From: Tissierella sp. MB52-C2
GTDB lineage: Bacteria > Bacillota > Clostridia > Tissierellales > Tissierellaceae
DNA: 64,000 nt
Direction: 5' to 3'
Assembly (NCBI RefSeq): GCF_030931715.1
Contig: NZ_CP133261.1
Coordinates: forward strand, 3,326,643-3,390,642
Shown here: piece after piece, positions 19,865-29,933 of the stretch
Numbering within the stretch: the first letter of the stretch is position 1
Layout of the letters: each line of letters begins with the position of its first letter
Made by a program: the position numbers and the translations under genes
Notes under the pieces: generated by a model
The model's database searches: none
What the model was told of the DNA's origin: nothing
The model's input: the letters and a program-made list of their open reading frames with translations, nothing else

Positions 19865-20134
19865 TTATAATAGTTTTTTACCATATACTATTTTTCTAAC
19901 CGTCTCTTGACTTAAATAATACTCCTCTGACAGCTTACTAATAGAAATACCTTTTTGAAATAATTTAATAATATCTTTATTCCTCTTTTCAATAGCTTCC
20001 TTGGAACCTGTCAACTGACCCCAGCTTACTCTGTCACTTGCTTTAGGTATATATATTAGCCCTCCGTCAATATGCTTTTGAACCTCTTCCAACAAATGAG
20101 GTGGCAATACTTCTGCTGCATTCTTGTAACTCAA
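19865..20134 (-). CDS. Small HTH protein, CD3324-like
   Basis: 89 aa. The N-terminal part (NAAEVLPPHLLEEVQKHIDG, then GLIYIPK) and the C-terminal helix-turn-helix (GISISKLSEEYYLSQETVRK) match a clostridial family of small DNA-binding proteins annotated as CD3324-like and related in shape to Mor activators. Targets unknown. Single gene, on the minus strand facing the exporter operon. Confidence 0.75.
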   Translation of the reverse strand: MSYKNAAEVLPPHLLEEVQKHIDGGLIYIPKASDRVSWGQLTGSKEAIEKRNKDIIKLFQKGISISKLSEEYYLSQETVRKIVYGKKLL

Positions 20135-20252
20135 ATATCTGTACCTCCCATAAAAAAGTATTAAATCGACAAATGTGGTTTACACATTTCTTCATAATAC
20201 CCACCTCCTTAATATATTTGTTTTAATATTATTTATATATTTAAAATAATTT

Positions 20253-21062
20253 TTATAATAGTTTTTCCATTCTAATTTCCCCTCTACCTTCAGCTCTAAC
20301 ATATCCTAAACTTTCATATAGATTAATACCACTATAATTTTCCACATCACAGGCTAAAAAACTTCTTTTTGCTCCGTTTTGTTTACCCCATTTAATAGCA
20401 TATGTTAGCAATGAGCGACCTATTCCCTTCCCTTGATATTGAAGGTCTACAGCTACTTCCCTTATCCATAACACTGTTCCCTTATCACTTTCAAATCCAT
20501 ATAAATTAACACAGCATACTCCTACTATCTTTCCTTCCATTTCTGCTGCAAAAATACAGGAATTATCTGCTTCATTCCATTCTTTAATCCATTCATCATC
20601 TTCACCTGTAAATTCTCTAGAATATCCCATACAATTTCTAGTTACCTGACCTGCTACACTATATTCATCTTCCTTTAGCCTCCGTATATTAGAAGTATCA
20701 TATTCATCTATAGAAATAGCCTCTATATCTCTATTCCAGAAATCAACAAACTCTGCTATAACTCTAAAGTCTTTTTTCTCTAAGCAACTGATAAATTCCT
20801 CTGGAATAAATTTTATATGTATCTTTTTTCCAGAAATTTTATTTTTCTTTATTAATGTCTCAAGACTATTTAACCCTGTCATAAATCCCTCTTTAGAATC
20901 TGCTGCCCAAAACAACTCTATTGCTCCATCTAGTTCCTTATATAAGAGAATGCTAGTTTCATCTTGATATATTAATTTAGCATCTTTTATATCATCTTCA
21001 TCTATATATTCTAAAGAAGTATATTTATATTTTTTATCTATACTATTATTAATATTTTCCAC
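20253..21062 (-). CDS. GNAT family N-acetyltransferase
   Basis: 269 aa. The C-terminal half carries the GNAT acetyl-CoA site LQYQGKGIGRSLLTYAIKWG (Q/R-x-x-G-x-G/A) followed by NYSGINLYESLGYVRAEGR. The N-terminal 120 residues form a separate, unassigned region that may be a degenerate GNAT-like fold. Substrate unknown. Start is GTG at 21060-21062 with GGGGGG 6 nt upstream. Confidence 0.88.
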   Translation of the reverse strand: MENINNSIDKKYKYTSLEYIDEDDIKDAKLIYQDETSILLYKELDGAIELFWAADSKEGFMTGLNSLETLIKKNKISGKKIHIKFIPEEFISCLEKKDFRVIAEFVDFWNRDIEAISIDEYDTSNIRRLKEDEYSVAGQVTRNCMGYSREFTGEDDEWIKEWNEADNSCIFAAEMEGKIVGVCCVNLYGFESDKGTVLWIREVAVDLQYQGKGIGRSLLTYAIKWGKQNGAKRSFLACDVENYSGINLYESLGYVRAEGRGEIRMEKLL

Positions 21063-21175
21063 TTCTATCCCCCCATCCTATTACCCTTACTAAGAAGTTA
21101 ACCTAATTTTATCATTTATCTTATAAAAATAATATGGGAAAAATAATTATAATAATTTTTACCCTTGAATTTAAA

Positions 21176-21219
21176 AACTTGGCACAATTATAAAATATAT
21201 TTTATAATTGTGCCAAGTT
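21176..21219 (-). terminator. clpB terminator, perfect 44-nt palindrome
   Basis: Arms AACTTGGCACAATTATAAAA... of 22 bp each with no unpaired loop. On the minus strand it runs into TTTTT. It starts 16 bp after the clpB stop. Confidence 0.8.
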
Positions 21220-21234
21220 AGTATAGTTTATGGT

Positions 21235-23832
21235 TTATTTAATAGTTTTTAGACTTATTTTTAAATTATTTTGCTCATCGCAAGAAACTATTACATTATC
21301 TTTGTCCTTTAAATCTCCTCTAATAATCATTCTGCCAATTTCTGTTTCAAGATATTTTTGCAGGAATCTCTTAACTGGCCTTGCACCATATTGGATTGAA
21401 TAAGCTCTATCTAGAATAAGGTCTTTTGCCTCTTCTGTTAATTCTATAGATATTTGTCTGTCCTCTAGACGAGTTCGGATTTCTTCTATTTGAAGATCTA
21501 TTATCTTAAATATCTCATCTCTTTGTAGTGGTTTAAACATTACGATTTCATCTATACGATTTAAAAACTCTGGTCTAAAAGTTCTTCTCATTTCATTCAT
21601 TACCTTATGTCTTGCATCCTGATCAATACTACCGTCTGGCCTAATTCCTTCTAATAAATATGAGGAGCCTATATTGGAAGTCATTATAATAACTGTGTTT
21701 TTAAAGTCAATAGTCCTTCCTTGATTATCAGTTAATCTTCCATCATCCAATACTTGTAAAAGTATATTGAATACATCTGAATGAGCCTTTTCTATTTCAT
21801 CAAATAAGATTACAGAGTAAGGCTTTCTTCTTACAGATTCTGTCAATTGTCCCCCTTCATCATAGCCTACATATCCAGGAGGTGCTCCTATAAGCCTTGA
21901 TACAGAATGCTTTTCCATATACTCAGACATATCTATTCTTATCATATTTCTTTCATCATCAAATAATGTAGTAGTTAGAGCTTTAGATAATTCCGTCTTA
22001 CCTACTCCTGTTGGTCCTAAAAATATGAAGGAACCAATAGGTCTATTTATTTGTTTCATGCCTGCCCTAGCTCTAATTACTGCATCTACTACAGATTCAA
22101 CTGCTTCTTCTTGTCCTATTACTCTTTTGTGAAGTATCTTATCTAGAGATAATAACTTTTCTCTTTCTGTTTCTACTAATTTAGATACTGGTATTCCAGT
22201 CCATTTAGCCACTACTTCTGCTATTTCCTCTTCTGTTACTTCTTCTTTCAACATTCTTTCTTCTTTTTCATTCTTCTTATTGGCATCTTCTAGTTTCTTT
22301 TCTAACTCTACTAAGGTACCATATCTTAATTGTGATAATTTTTCTAAATCATATTTTCTCTCTGCTTCTTCTATTTCTCTTTTTACCCTATCTATTTCCT
22401 CTTTTATATTCTTAACATTTGATATACTTTTTTTCTCATCTTCCCATTGAGCCTTCATTATATCAAATCTTTCCTTTAAGTCTGATAATTCCTTTTCTAA
22501 TTTTTCTAATCTTATTTTAGAGGATTCATCAGTTTCTTTCTTTAAAGCAGACTTTTCTATTTCTAGTTGAAGTATCCTTCTTCTTATTTCATCTATTTCC
22601 ACAGGCATAGAATCTATTTCTGTTCTTATCATGGCTGAAGCTTCATCCATTAAATCTATGGCCTTATCAGGTAAAAATCTATCAGATATATATCTATCAG
22701 AAAGAGTAGCAGCAGCTATTACTGCCCCATCTGATATTCTTATTCCATGATGGATTTCATATTTTTCTTTAAGTCCCCTAAGGATTGATATAGTATCTTC
22801 TACTGTTGGTTCTTGAACTAATACTTTTTGGAATCTTCTCTCTAGGGCCGCATCTTTTTCAATATATTGTCTATATTCATCTAAAGTAGTAGCTCCTATT
22901 GTATGAACTTCTCCCCTTGCAAGCATTGGCTTTAAAAGATTAGAAGCGTCCATGGCACCATCCGTTCTACCTGCACCTACTATATTGTGAACTTCATCTA
23001 TGAACAATATTATTCGACCTTCTGATTTTTCTATTTCAGATAATACTGCCTTTAGTCTTTCCTCGAATTCACCTCTATACTTTGCTCCTGCTATTAACGC
23101 ACCCATATCTAGTGCAAATATGGTCTTATCTTTAAGGCCTTCTGGCACATCGCCATTGACTATTCTCGAAGCCAAGCCTTCTACTATGGCTGTTTTTCCT
23201 ACTCCTGGATCTCCTATTAAAACTGGATTGTTCTTAGTTCTTCTAGATAGTATTCTAATTACATTTCTTATTTCTCCATCTCTACCTATTACTGGGTCAA
23301 TTTTACCCTTTCTCGCTTCCTCTACTAAATCTCTTCCAAATCTAGTCAATGCATCATAGGTGGACTCTGGATTATCAGAAGTAATAGTTTGATTTCCTCT
23401 GATCTTCTTCAAAGCTTCTAAAAACCTTTGTAAATTTATATTATATTTCTTAAATATTCTTTCAGAAGCTATTCCCTTTTCCTTTAAAAGACATATATAA
23501 ATATGTTCAACTCCTACATATTCATCTCCAAACTTCTTAGCCTCTTCTTCTGCATTTAATAAAATCTTTGTATATGTTCTACTGGGATATAGTGACCCTC
23601 CACCACCAGATTGTTTTGGTAGTTTATCTACTTCCCTTTCTACATCCATTCTAATTAATTCTGGATTTTCTCCCATATAAGATAATACCTTAGGAATCAG
23701 TCCATCATCTTGAGTTATTAATCCATAATGAATATGGATTTCTTCAAGTTGCGGATTTCCATTTTTTATGGCTATATTCTGTGAGTTTTGCACTGCCTCT
23801 AAAGATTTTTGAGTAAATTTGTTTAAATCCAT
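21235..23832 (-). CDS. clpB: ATP-dependent disaggregase ClpB
   Basis: Hexameric AAA+ chaperone that rescues aggregated proteins with DnaK/DnaJ. 865 aa, full length. Seen: N-domain with two Clp_N repeats, first AAA+ module (Walker A GDPGVGKT, Walker B IILFIDEVHN), the long ClpB-specific coiled-coil middle domain (about residues 400-520), second AAA+ module (GPTGVGKT, VILFDEIEKAH). No ClpP-binding IGF loop was seen, which separates it from ClpC. Single gene; no CIRCE element and only a poor CtsR-like sequence upstream. Confidence 0.97.
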   Translation of the reverse strand: MDLNKFTQKSLEAVQNSQNIAIKNGNPQLEEIHIHYGLITQDDGLIPKVLSYMGENPELIRMDVEREVDKLPKQSGGGGSLYPSRTYTKILLNAEEEAKKFGDEYVGVEHIYICLLKEKGIASERIFKKYNINLQRFLEALKKIRGNQTITSDNPESTYDALTRFGRDLVEEARKGKIDPVIGRDGEIRNVIRILSRRTKNNPVLIGDPGVGKTAIVEGLASRIVNGDVPEGLKDKTIFALDMGALIAGAKYRGEFEERLKAVLSEIEKSEGRIILFIDEVHNIVGAGRTDGAMDASNLLKPMLARGEVHTIGATTLDEYRQYIEKDAALERRFQKVLVQEPTVEDTISILRGLKEKYEIHHGIRISDGAVIAAATLSDRYISDRFLPDKAIDLMDEASAMIRTEIDSMPVEIDEIRRRILQLEIEKSALKKETDESSKIRLEKLEKELSDLKERFDIMKAQWEDEKKSISNVKNIKEEIDRVKREIEEAERKYDLEKLSQLRYGTLVELEKKLEDANKKNEKEERMLKEEVTEEEIAEVVAKWTGIPVSKLVETEREKLLSLDKILHKRVIGQEEAVESVVDAVIRARAGMKQINRPIGSFIFLGPTGVGKTELSKALTTTLFDDERNMIRIDMSEYMEKHSVSRLIGAPPGYVGYDEGGQLTESVRRKPYSVILFDEIEKAHSDVFNILLQVLDDGRLTDNQGRTIDFKNTVIIMTSNIGSSYLLEGIRPDGSIDQDARHKVMNEMRRTFRPEFLNRIDEIVMFKPLQRDEIFKIIDLQIEEIRTRLEDRQISIELTEEAKDLILDRAYSIQYGARPVKRFLQKYLETEIGRMIIRGDLKDKDNVIVSCDEQNNLKISLKTIK

Positions 23833-23864
23833 ATTTTTCTCCTCTCCCGTCTATTTGAGTTAAA

Positions 23865-23927
23865 AAAATCCTCTTCCTGAGTAATTTATAAAATCAATTT
23901 TATTATACCCAAATTAAAGAGGATTTT
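23865..23927 (-). terminator. Terminator with clpB promoter -10 in its loop
   Basis: Stem AAAATCCTCTT/AAGAGGATTTT encloses about 41 nt. On the minus strand it is followed by seven T, so it can end transcripts from the nucleoside operon. A TATAAT (23902-23907, minus strand) lies in the loop and is the only good -10 before clpB; no consensus -35 accompanies it. Confidence 0.55.
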
Positions 23928-23951
23928 ACTTTTATATTTTAATTTCTATGA

Positions 23952-25328
23952 TTATTTCATACTGTCTATACTTTTCAATGTTAATTCTACTAATTCAGAT
24001 ATGGATATTGTATCATAATTCCTTAAATATGTTTTAAAGATGGTGCCCATTGGTTGAACCCACTTTTTATTTAATCCATTTTCTGCATTTAATATCCCAA
24101 CAACATTTCCTACTTGCCCTGCGTTACAGTCTACATCCAGACCTCCAAGCCCCACTAAATAAATTGTTTTATCATAGTCACCATTTCCAAACCATAAAGC
24201 TATTACTTCAATAGCTGCATTTGGATATGCATGAACAAGATTATATTTTTTAAATTGTTCTTCACATATGATAAAAGCCTCTTCTGCTGTATTTACCTTT
24301 TTACAAGTCTCTAAAGCAAATTTCACAACACTATAATATTGGCTTTTAGATGGCAATATTTCTATAGTATCAACAATTATTTTTCTAATATCTTTTTCTA
24401 CAAAAGCTAGTGATGTCATCACTGCATTAAATACTTCTCCTATAATTCCATTATTATAATGTGATATCTGTCCATCTATCCAAGCTAATCTAGCTGCTTC
24501 CAGAGGGTTTCCTGGTGCTACCATACCACAGATTGCACCTCTCATCTGAGCACCAATCCATTCTTTATAGGGATTATTTTGCCTGCCTGAATATGGAGGC
24601 AATATTCCTAAGAACAAATTTTTAAGAGCAATATCTTCGGCAGACCAAGCATATGGAATCAAGGAAATCCAGTAATCTGCTATATACTCAGATTTAATTT
24701 TCTTTCCATATTCATTCATTGCCAATAGGAATGCTATCTCAAATGTAATATCATCGTTATAAGCACTTGGCTTCTTTAAATAACTTTCTACCTTTCCAAA
24801 GTCCCTTTTTATAGTTTCTCTTGAATAACCTTCTAATGCAGTACCAAAAGACCCTGCACAAATTTGACCCATCCAGCCCCAATATATCTGATTTTCCAGT
24901 CTTCCCTCATCTATATCTATCTTATTTATAAAATTACTTGCATTTTTAAATTGTTCCCAAGTCTTATATTCTTCATAATTCCAATAGTCTGAATCCTTGT
25001 CTTTAGGTGCTTTGCTTAATGCTTGGAATATTTTTGAAGTATATTTCATTAGAGCAGCATCATCATTGTTTGAATAAGCTCTGATTCCTTCCTTAAAGTA
25101 TTCTTCCGCCTTAGAAACATCTCTTCCCATATTTTCAACGGATTGAATTGCACCTGCAATCAAACAAGCGGGGGCACCAGAACCTGGTGCCTTACTATGC
25201 CACATGGTTCTAATTTTATTCATTTCATGTTTTTGTGATGCACTTTGTGTCCAATCCTCATCATCTTCTATGACAATATGCCCTTTAGCATTGTCTACTA
25301 TATTTTTAGCATACTCCCATGCTTTCAT
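23952..25328 (-). CDS. ADP-ribosylglycohydrolase family protein
   Basis: About 458 aa. Seen: acidic metal-site motif in a YNDDITFEIAFLLAMNEYG context and a second, C-terminal GGLDVDCNAGQVGNVVG motif, matching the two Mg-binding clusters of the DraG/ARH family. The fold cleaves N-glycosidic ribose bonds. In this operon, beside a nucleoside hydrolase and ribokinase, it more likely acts on a ribosylated small molecule than on protein, which is inference. Start at the ATG 25326-25328 with AAGGTGG upstream. Confidence 0.87.
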   Translation of the reverse strand: MKAWEYAKNIVDNAKGHIVIEDDEDWTQSASQKHEMNKIRTMWHSKAPGSGAPACLIAGAIQSVENMGRDVSKAEEYFKEGIRAYSNNDDAALMKYTSKIFQALSKAPKDKDSDYWNYEEYKTWEQFKNASNFINKIDIDEGRLENQIYWGWMGQICAGSFGTALEGYSRETIKRDFGKVESYLKKPSAYNDDITFEIAFLLAMNEYGKKIKSEYIADYWISLIPYAWSAEDIALKNLFLGILPPYSGRQNNPYKEWIGAQMRGAICGMVAPGNPLEAARLAWIDGQISHYNNGIIGEVFNAVMTSLAFVEKDIRKIIVDTIEILPSKSQYYSVVKFALETCKKVNTAEEAFIICEEQFKKYNLVHAYPNAAIEVIALWFGNGDYDKTIYLVGLGGLDVDCNAGQVGNVVGILNAENGLNKKWVQPMGTIFKTYLRNYDTISISELVELTLKSIDSMK

Positions 25329-25360
25329 CACAACACCACCTTTATACATTTTTATAAATA

Positions 25361-26299
25361 TTATTTACTATACATACCATCAAGTTTAGTCAAGCAATCA
25401 CACATATATTCTACAAATTCTTTTCTATTTATATCTAATAAGACAAGAACATTAGGCTCCTTAGCTGGAACAGGTCTTATATCAGCTAAGGTCATTCCCC
25501 TCGTAATATCTCCTTGAGTCTCAATATCTACATGATATTTTTTACCCTCAAACAAATCAGGTCTTAACAAATAACCTATTGCACAAGGATCGTGTAAAGG
25601 GCTGCCTTCAAAACCAAACTTTTTACTTGCTATGGAATAAAAGTCCAATAATTCTGCAACAAAATTTGATACCTTACCTTTAGCCTTAAGCTCTTTTCTT
25701 TCGTCTTCCATTATCATAGCCTTGTTAGTTACATCTAGACCTGCCATCACAATATCTATTCCTGAATTGAATACAATTTTTGCCGCTTCAGGATCTACAT
25801 AGATATTAAATTCTGCAGAAGAAGTTCTATTTCCAGTATAAATACCTCCACCCATTAGACATATTAAATCAATCTTCTCTTTTATCTCGGGAAAACTTCT
25901 TAATAACAAAGCTATATTGGTTAAAGGTCCGATAGGCACTAAAGTCACTTTCTCCTTAGAGTCTTTTATTTTTTCATACATGAATCGAACAGCGTGGGTA
26001 TCAACGATTGAATATTTAGGCTCTGGAAGAACTGGACCATCCATTCCTGAAATCCCATGAGCATCTGCACCAGTGTGTATTTCTCTAGTAAGTGGATAAG
26101 CTTCACCTACTGCAACTGGAATATCTTCGTTTAAAAAAGATAATATCTTCAATGTATTATTAGTTACCTTATCTAATAGTTGATTTCCACCAACGGTTGT
26201 TATTCCTAAAATATTTAATTTATCTTTATTTGCCAATGCCATAAGTATGGCTATTGCATCATCATGTCCAGGATCGCAATCTATAATTATATTTCTCAT
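25361..26299 (-). CDS. Inosine/uridine-preferring nucleoside hydrolase
   Basis: 312 aa. Splits nucleosides to base and ribose. Seen: the family Asp cluster DCDPGHDDAIAILMA at the N-terminus binding Ca2+ and ribose, then GPLTNIALLLR and a C-terminal HDPCAIGYLLRPDLF. AAGGAGTAAGAT precedes the ATG. Between the nucleoside permease gene and the ADP-ribosylglycohydrolase; the released ribose would feed the ribokinase encoded upstream. Confidence 0.95.
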   Translation of the reverse strand: MRNIIIDCDPGHDDAIAILMALANKDKLNILGITTVGGNQLLDKVTNNTLKILSFLNEDIPVAVGEAYPLTREIHTGADAHGISGMDGPVLPEPKYSIVDTHAVRFMYEKIKDSKEKVTLVPIGPLTNIALLLRSFPEIKEKIDLICLMGGGIYTGNRTSSAEFNIYVDPEAAKIVFNSGIDIVMAGLDVTNKAMIMEDERKELKAKGKVSNFVAELLDFYSIASKKFGFEGSPLHDPCAIGYLLRPDLFEGKKYHVDIETQGDITRGMTLADIRPVPAKEPNVLVLLDINRKEFVEYMCDCLTKLDGMYSK

Positions 26300-26302
26300 A
26301 TC

Positions 26303-27223
26303 TTACTCCTTCATCTTTCTCTTTTTTGTATCAGCTATTGCATATATTAACAGACCTACTACAGTAGTTAAATATGGCATGATTTTAATAAGTTCAGAAG
26401 GTATATTCAATAGTTGCAAAGTGTTTGATAAAGCATCTGCTACTCCAAATAATAAAGATGATAAGGTTGTACCTAAGACAGTCCCTTTGCCCATAGCTTC
26501 TGCTGCAAGTGCAATCCATCCACGCCCTGCTGACATACCCCTTGAAAACCAAGATACATATCCCATTGATAAAAATGCACCACCAAGACCTGCAAATACA
26601 CCACTTAAGGCAATTGCCAAATATCTTATTTTTATAACATTTATCCCTACAGATTTTGCTGCATTTTCATTTTCGCCAACGGACTTAATTCGCAAGCCCA
26701 AAGATGTTTTATTCAATAAAAACCATACACCTATTGTAGATAAAATTCCTACATAAGTTAATATATTATGTCCAGAAATAATTTCTCCTAAAACAGGAAT
26801 TTTATTAATTATAGGTATATTTAAGTTAGGTAAAACCTTACTAGCTAATGAAGAAGAAGTTCCTTTATCTCCTGTTAAATAATATAATAAAAATATAGTC
26901 ACACCATCTGCAAAGAAATTTGTAGCAATACCACCTAAGATAACATCAGTTTTTAATTTAAGTGTAAAATATGCTAATATGCTAGCGGTAATCAAACCTA
27001 CTAGAATTGCTCCCAGCAATCCTAAAAATGCACTTTTAGTATATGCACTAGCTACTACCCCTGCTAATGCAGACATTAGCATTATACCTTCAATCCCTAT
27101 ATTTACCGCACCTGCCCTATCTGAAATCAAAGCACCCAATGCGGCAAATAATATAGGTGTTGTAACTCTTATAGCTGAAAAAGCGAATTCAGTAGTGAAA
27201 ATCGTTTCCAGTAATTTATGCAT
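26303..27223 (-). CDS. Nucleoside ABC transporter permease (NupQ/YufQ-like)
   Basis: 306 aa, about 8-9 membrane helices, BPD_transp_2 family. Seen: the conserved GALISDRAGAVNIGIEGIML near the N-terminus, typical of permeases paired with BMP-family lipoproteins. Overlaps the other permease by 8 bp and is followed by the hydrolase after 3 bp. Confidence 0.92.
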   Translation of the reverse strand: MHKLLETIFTTEFAFSAIRVTTPILFAALGALISDRAGAVNIGIEGIMLMSALAGVVASAYTKSAFLGLLGAILVGLITASILAYFTLKLKTDVILGGIATNFFADGVTIFLLYYLTGDKGTSSSLASKVLPNLNIPIINKIPVLGEIISGHNILTYVGILSTIGVWFLLNKTSLGLRIKSVGENENAAKSVGINVIKIRYLAIALSGVFAGLGGAFLSMGYVSWFSRGMSAGRGWIALAAEAMGKGTVLGTTLSSLLFGVADALSNTLQLLNIPSELIKIMPYLTTVVGLLIYAIADTKKRKMKE

Positions 27224-28265
27224 CTTTATTTACCTCCTTTAGGAGCATTCTTTGTCTATAATTTTCAAGGAATTTTCCTCCTGAAATTAGTAGAATTATA
27301 ACTGCTTGCATTATGAAAACCATTTCTGATGGAACATTTGTCATTCTAGCCATTAGATCAGCACCAATTCTTATATATGCAATAAACAATGCAGAGAAAA
27401 TCACATTTCCAGGCTTATTTTTTGCCAGCATCGCCACTAGTGCTCCATCAAACCCCAGTCCTGGAAGAGCAGCCCATTTAAATCGATCATACATACCAAT
27501 TACTTCTACAGCCCCTCCCATACCAGCAATAGCACCTGCAATAATGCTTGCAATTATAATAACCTTAGTTGTTCTCATACCTGTGTATTTAGCAAAAGCA
27601 TTATTTAAACCTGTCATTCTAATTTCATATCCCCATTTTGTTCTATACAAGAATATATACGCAAAACATACGGTCAGCAATGCAATTATCAATCCTATGT
27701 GTATTCTTGTACCAGGTACTATAACTTTAAGAAGGGATGAATCTTTCATCTTAAAGGATGCTACTCCTGAATAATTCGGATCTCTGTAGTAAAAATTCAA
27801 TATATATAATCCTATACCATAGAAAATGCTATTAAACATTAGAGATATGACTAGCTCACTAGCATCCCATTTTGCTTTAAAAAATCCTATTAATAGCATT
27901 ACTATCATTCCAAATAAGCTTCCTGCCGCTATTGCAATAAGAGGGTGTATCACACTTGGTAATGAGAATGTAATACCAACTATTGATGCCAGGAGTCCAC
28001 TAAAATAAAATACTCCTTCTGATCCTAAATTAAATAAACCAGCTTGAAATAAAACAGACGTAGCCAATCCAGAAAAAATTAGAGGAATAGCCAATTCTAC
28101 TACATTCCCTATATATCTTGTTTTGGCAATAGGCCCAACAACAAAATAATATATAGTGGATAATGGTTCTTTACTTACTAATAACATAATTATAAAACCT
28201 ATTAATAAAGAAATAGCTACGGCTACGAAGGTTCGTATAATATCAAACTTTTTCTCAAAATTCAT
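27216..28265 (-). CDS. Nucleoside ABC transporter permease (NupP/YufP-like)
   Basis: 349 aa, about 9-10 membrane helices, BPD_transp_2 family. Seen: LATSVLFQAGLFNLGSEGVF, the usual NupP-type motif. It overlaps the end of the ATPase gene by 11 bp. Forms a heterodimer with the NupQ-like subunit. Confidence 0.92.
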   Translation of the reverse strand: MNFEKKFDIIRTFVAVAISLLIGFIIMLLVSKEPLSTIYYFVVGPIAKTRYIGNVVELAIPLIFSGLATSVLFQAGLFNLGSEGVFYFSGLLASIVGITFSLPSVIHPLIAIAAGSLFGMIVMLLIGFFKAKWDASELVISLMFNSIFYGIGLYILNFYYRDPNYSGVASFKMKDSSLLKVIVPGTRIHIGLIIALLTVCFAYIFLYRTKWGYEIRMTGLNNAFAKYTGMRTTKVIIIASIIAGAIAGMGGAVEVIGMYDRFKWAALPGLGFDGALVAMLAKNKPGNVIFSALFIAYIRIGADLMARMTNVPSEMVFIMQAVIILLISGGKFLENYRQRMLLKEVNKDA

Positions 28266-29811
28266 TTACAGCCCTCCCTATCTCTTCAATATTTTGTTTT
28301 TTTATACCAAGCATATATAATCCTAGTTCGTCTTCAGTAGTTTGTGAAAGATCATCGAAATATGCAACAATCTCACCTTCATATACAACCAGCAATGAGT
28401 CACTTAGTTCCATTGCTTCATTTAAATCAGCACTAACTAACAGAATAGCTGTACCTTGATCCCTCAATCTAATTATTTCCCGATGTATGAAGTCAGCAGC
28501 ACCTACATCTACCCCTCGTGTTGGTTGTTCTGCAATGAGAACATCATGTTTAACCGAACATTCACGAGCTACAACTACCTTTTGAATATTTCCACCTGAT
28601 AGACTATATACTTTTTGCTCTATATTTTTGCATACTATGTCATAATCTAAAACTAAATTATCTGCTAATTTTTCTATCTTTTTAACATTAAGCAAAAATC
28701 CATCATTTAACTCTCTTGTATCATATTTATTACCTATAATATTCTCTTTAATATAAGCTTCTCCTGCAACTCCTTGAGTCATTCTATCTTCTGGAATATA
28801 TGACATCCCGTATTTTCTTAGTTGTTTAATTGTCATATCTTTTACATTTTTATCTTTAAATAATACTTCTCCCTCATAATTTCTTTTATGTCCAGTTATG
28901 ATTTTAATAAGCTCTGCTTGACCATTACCCTCTACACCTGCGATGCCTAAAATTTTACCTTCATTTACAGTAAAACTAATATCCTTTAATAGTGCTTTAT
29001 CTTCTTTATTTTTACAATTTAGATTGTTAATTTTTAATATAGATTTTCCTGCCTTGTTTTTCTTTTTATCATACTTCAAAACAATATCTCTGCCAATCAT
29101 TAGATTCGATATCTCTTTTTCACTTACATCTGAAATATTATACGTTCCTTTTGTCATTCCCTTTCTGATAATGGTAACTCTATCAGAAATATTTTTTACT
29201 TCTCTAAGCTTATGAGATATAAATATTATAGTATGTCCATTGTCCTTCAATTTTTTCAATTGTATAAAGAGTTCCTCTGTTTCTTGTGGTGTTAAAACTG
29301 CAGTAGGTTCATCAAGAATAAGTATTTTAGCACCCCTTAATAATGCCTTTAATATCTCTACTTTCTGTTTCATGCCTACTGAGAGATCTTTAACTTTCAT
29401 ATTAGGGTTAACCTGCAAATTATAAATTTGTCCAAGTTCATTAATCATAGATATTGCCTTGTTATAATCTATAGATAACCCTTTTACAGGTTCCATTCCG
29501 AGAATCATATTTTGTGCAATAGTAAAAGAAGGTACTAGCATGAAATGCTGATGTACCATTCCAATTCCCATTTCAATTGCTTTATTGGAACTATTTATTT
29601 CCACTTTATTTCCTCTGAATAAAATTTCACCCGAGGTCGGTTGTTCCATGCCAAAAAGAATTTTCATTAAAGTTGATTTTCCTGCACCATTCTCCCCAAC
29701 GATAGCATGTATTTCACCCTCTTTTAATTGGAAGTTGATATCTTTATTGGCGACAACTCCATTATTATATAATTTCATAACATTTTTTAACTCTAAAATG
29801 TAGTCACTCAT
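28255..29811 (-). CDS. Nucleoside ABC transporter ATP-binding protein (NupO/YufO-like)
   Basis: 518 aa with two ABC domains in one chain. Domain 1: Walker A GENGAGKST, signature LSVGMKQKVEILKALLR, Walker B LILDEPTAVLTP. Domain 2: degenerate Walker A region GVEGNGQAELIK, signature LSGGNIQKVVVAREC and EQPTRGVDVGA. This tandem build with a weak second site is that of the sugar/nucleoside ATPases (RbsA, NupO). Confidence 0.95.
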   Translation of the reverse strand: MSDYILELKNVMKLYNNGVVANKDINFQLKEGEIHAIVGENGAGKSTLMKILFGMEQPTSGEILFRGNKVEINSSNKAIEMGIGMVHQHFMLVPSFTIAQNMILGMEPVKGLSIDYNKAISMINELGQIYNLQVNPNMKVKDLSVGMKQKVEILKALLRGAKILILDEPTAVLTPQETEELFIQLKKLKDNGHTIIFISHKLREVKNISDRVTIIRKGMTKGTYNISDVSEKEISNLMIGRDIVLKYDKKKNKAGKSILKINNLNCKNKEDKALLKDISFTVNEGKILGIAGVEGNGQAELIKIITGHKRNYEGEVLFKDKNVKDMTIKQLRKYGMSYIPEDRMTQGVAGEAYIKENIIGNKYDTRELNDGFLLNVKKIEKLADNLVLDYDIVCKNIEQKVYSLSGGNIQKVVVARECSVKHDVLIAEQPTRGVDVGAADFIHREIIRLRDQGTAILLVSADLNEAMELSDSLLVVYEGEIVAYFDDLSQTTEDELGLYMLGIKKQNIEEIGRAVNEF

Positions 29812-29857
29812 AATATTACTACCTTTCTTTTAAAGATATTTTAGATTTAAATACTAA

Positions 29858-29885
29858 TTGGGTTTTGCTAATTAGCAAAACCCAA
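29858..29885. terminator. Perfect 28-nt palindrome between lipoprotein and ATPase genes
   Basis: Arms TTGGGTTTTGCTAA and complement. It has no T run on the minus strand, so it may be a 3'-stabilising or partial terminator that lets the lipoprotein be made in excess over the transporter subunits. Confidence 0.55.
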
Positions 29886-29933
29886 CTACTATCTTTTCAC
29901 ATTTTGCCGTTGGTGTTAAAATATTTTAATCTA

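Noticed and set aside
23833-23951. CIRCE or CtsR site before clpB
   Set aside because: No TTAGCACTC-N9-GAGTGCTAA and only a poor partial match to the CtsR heptads.
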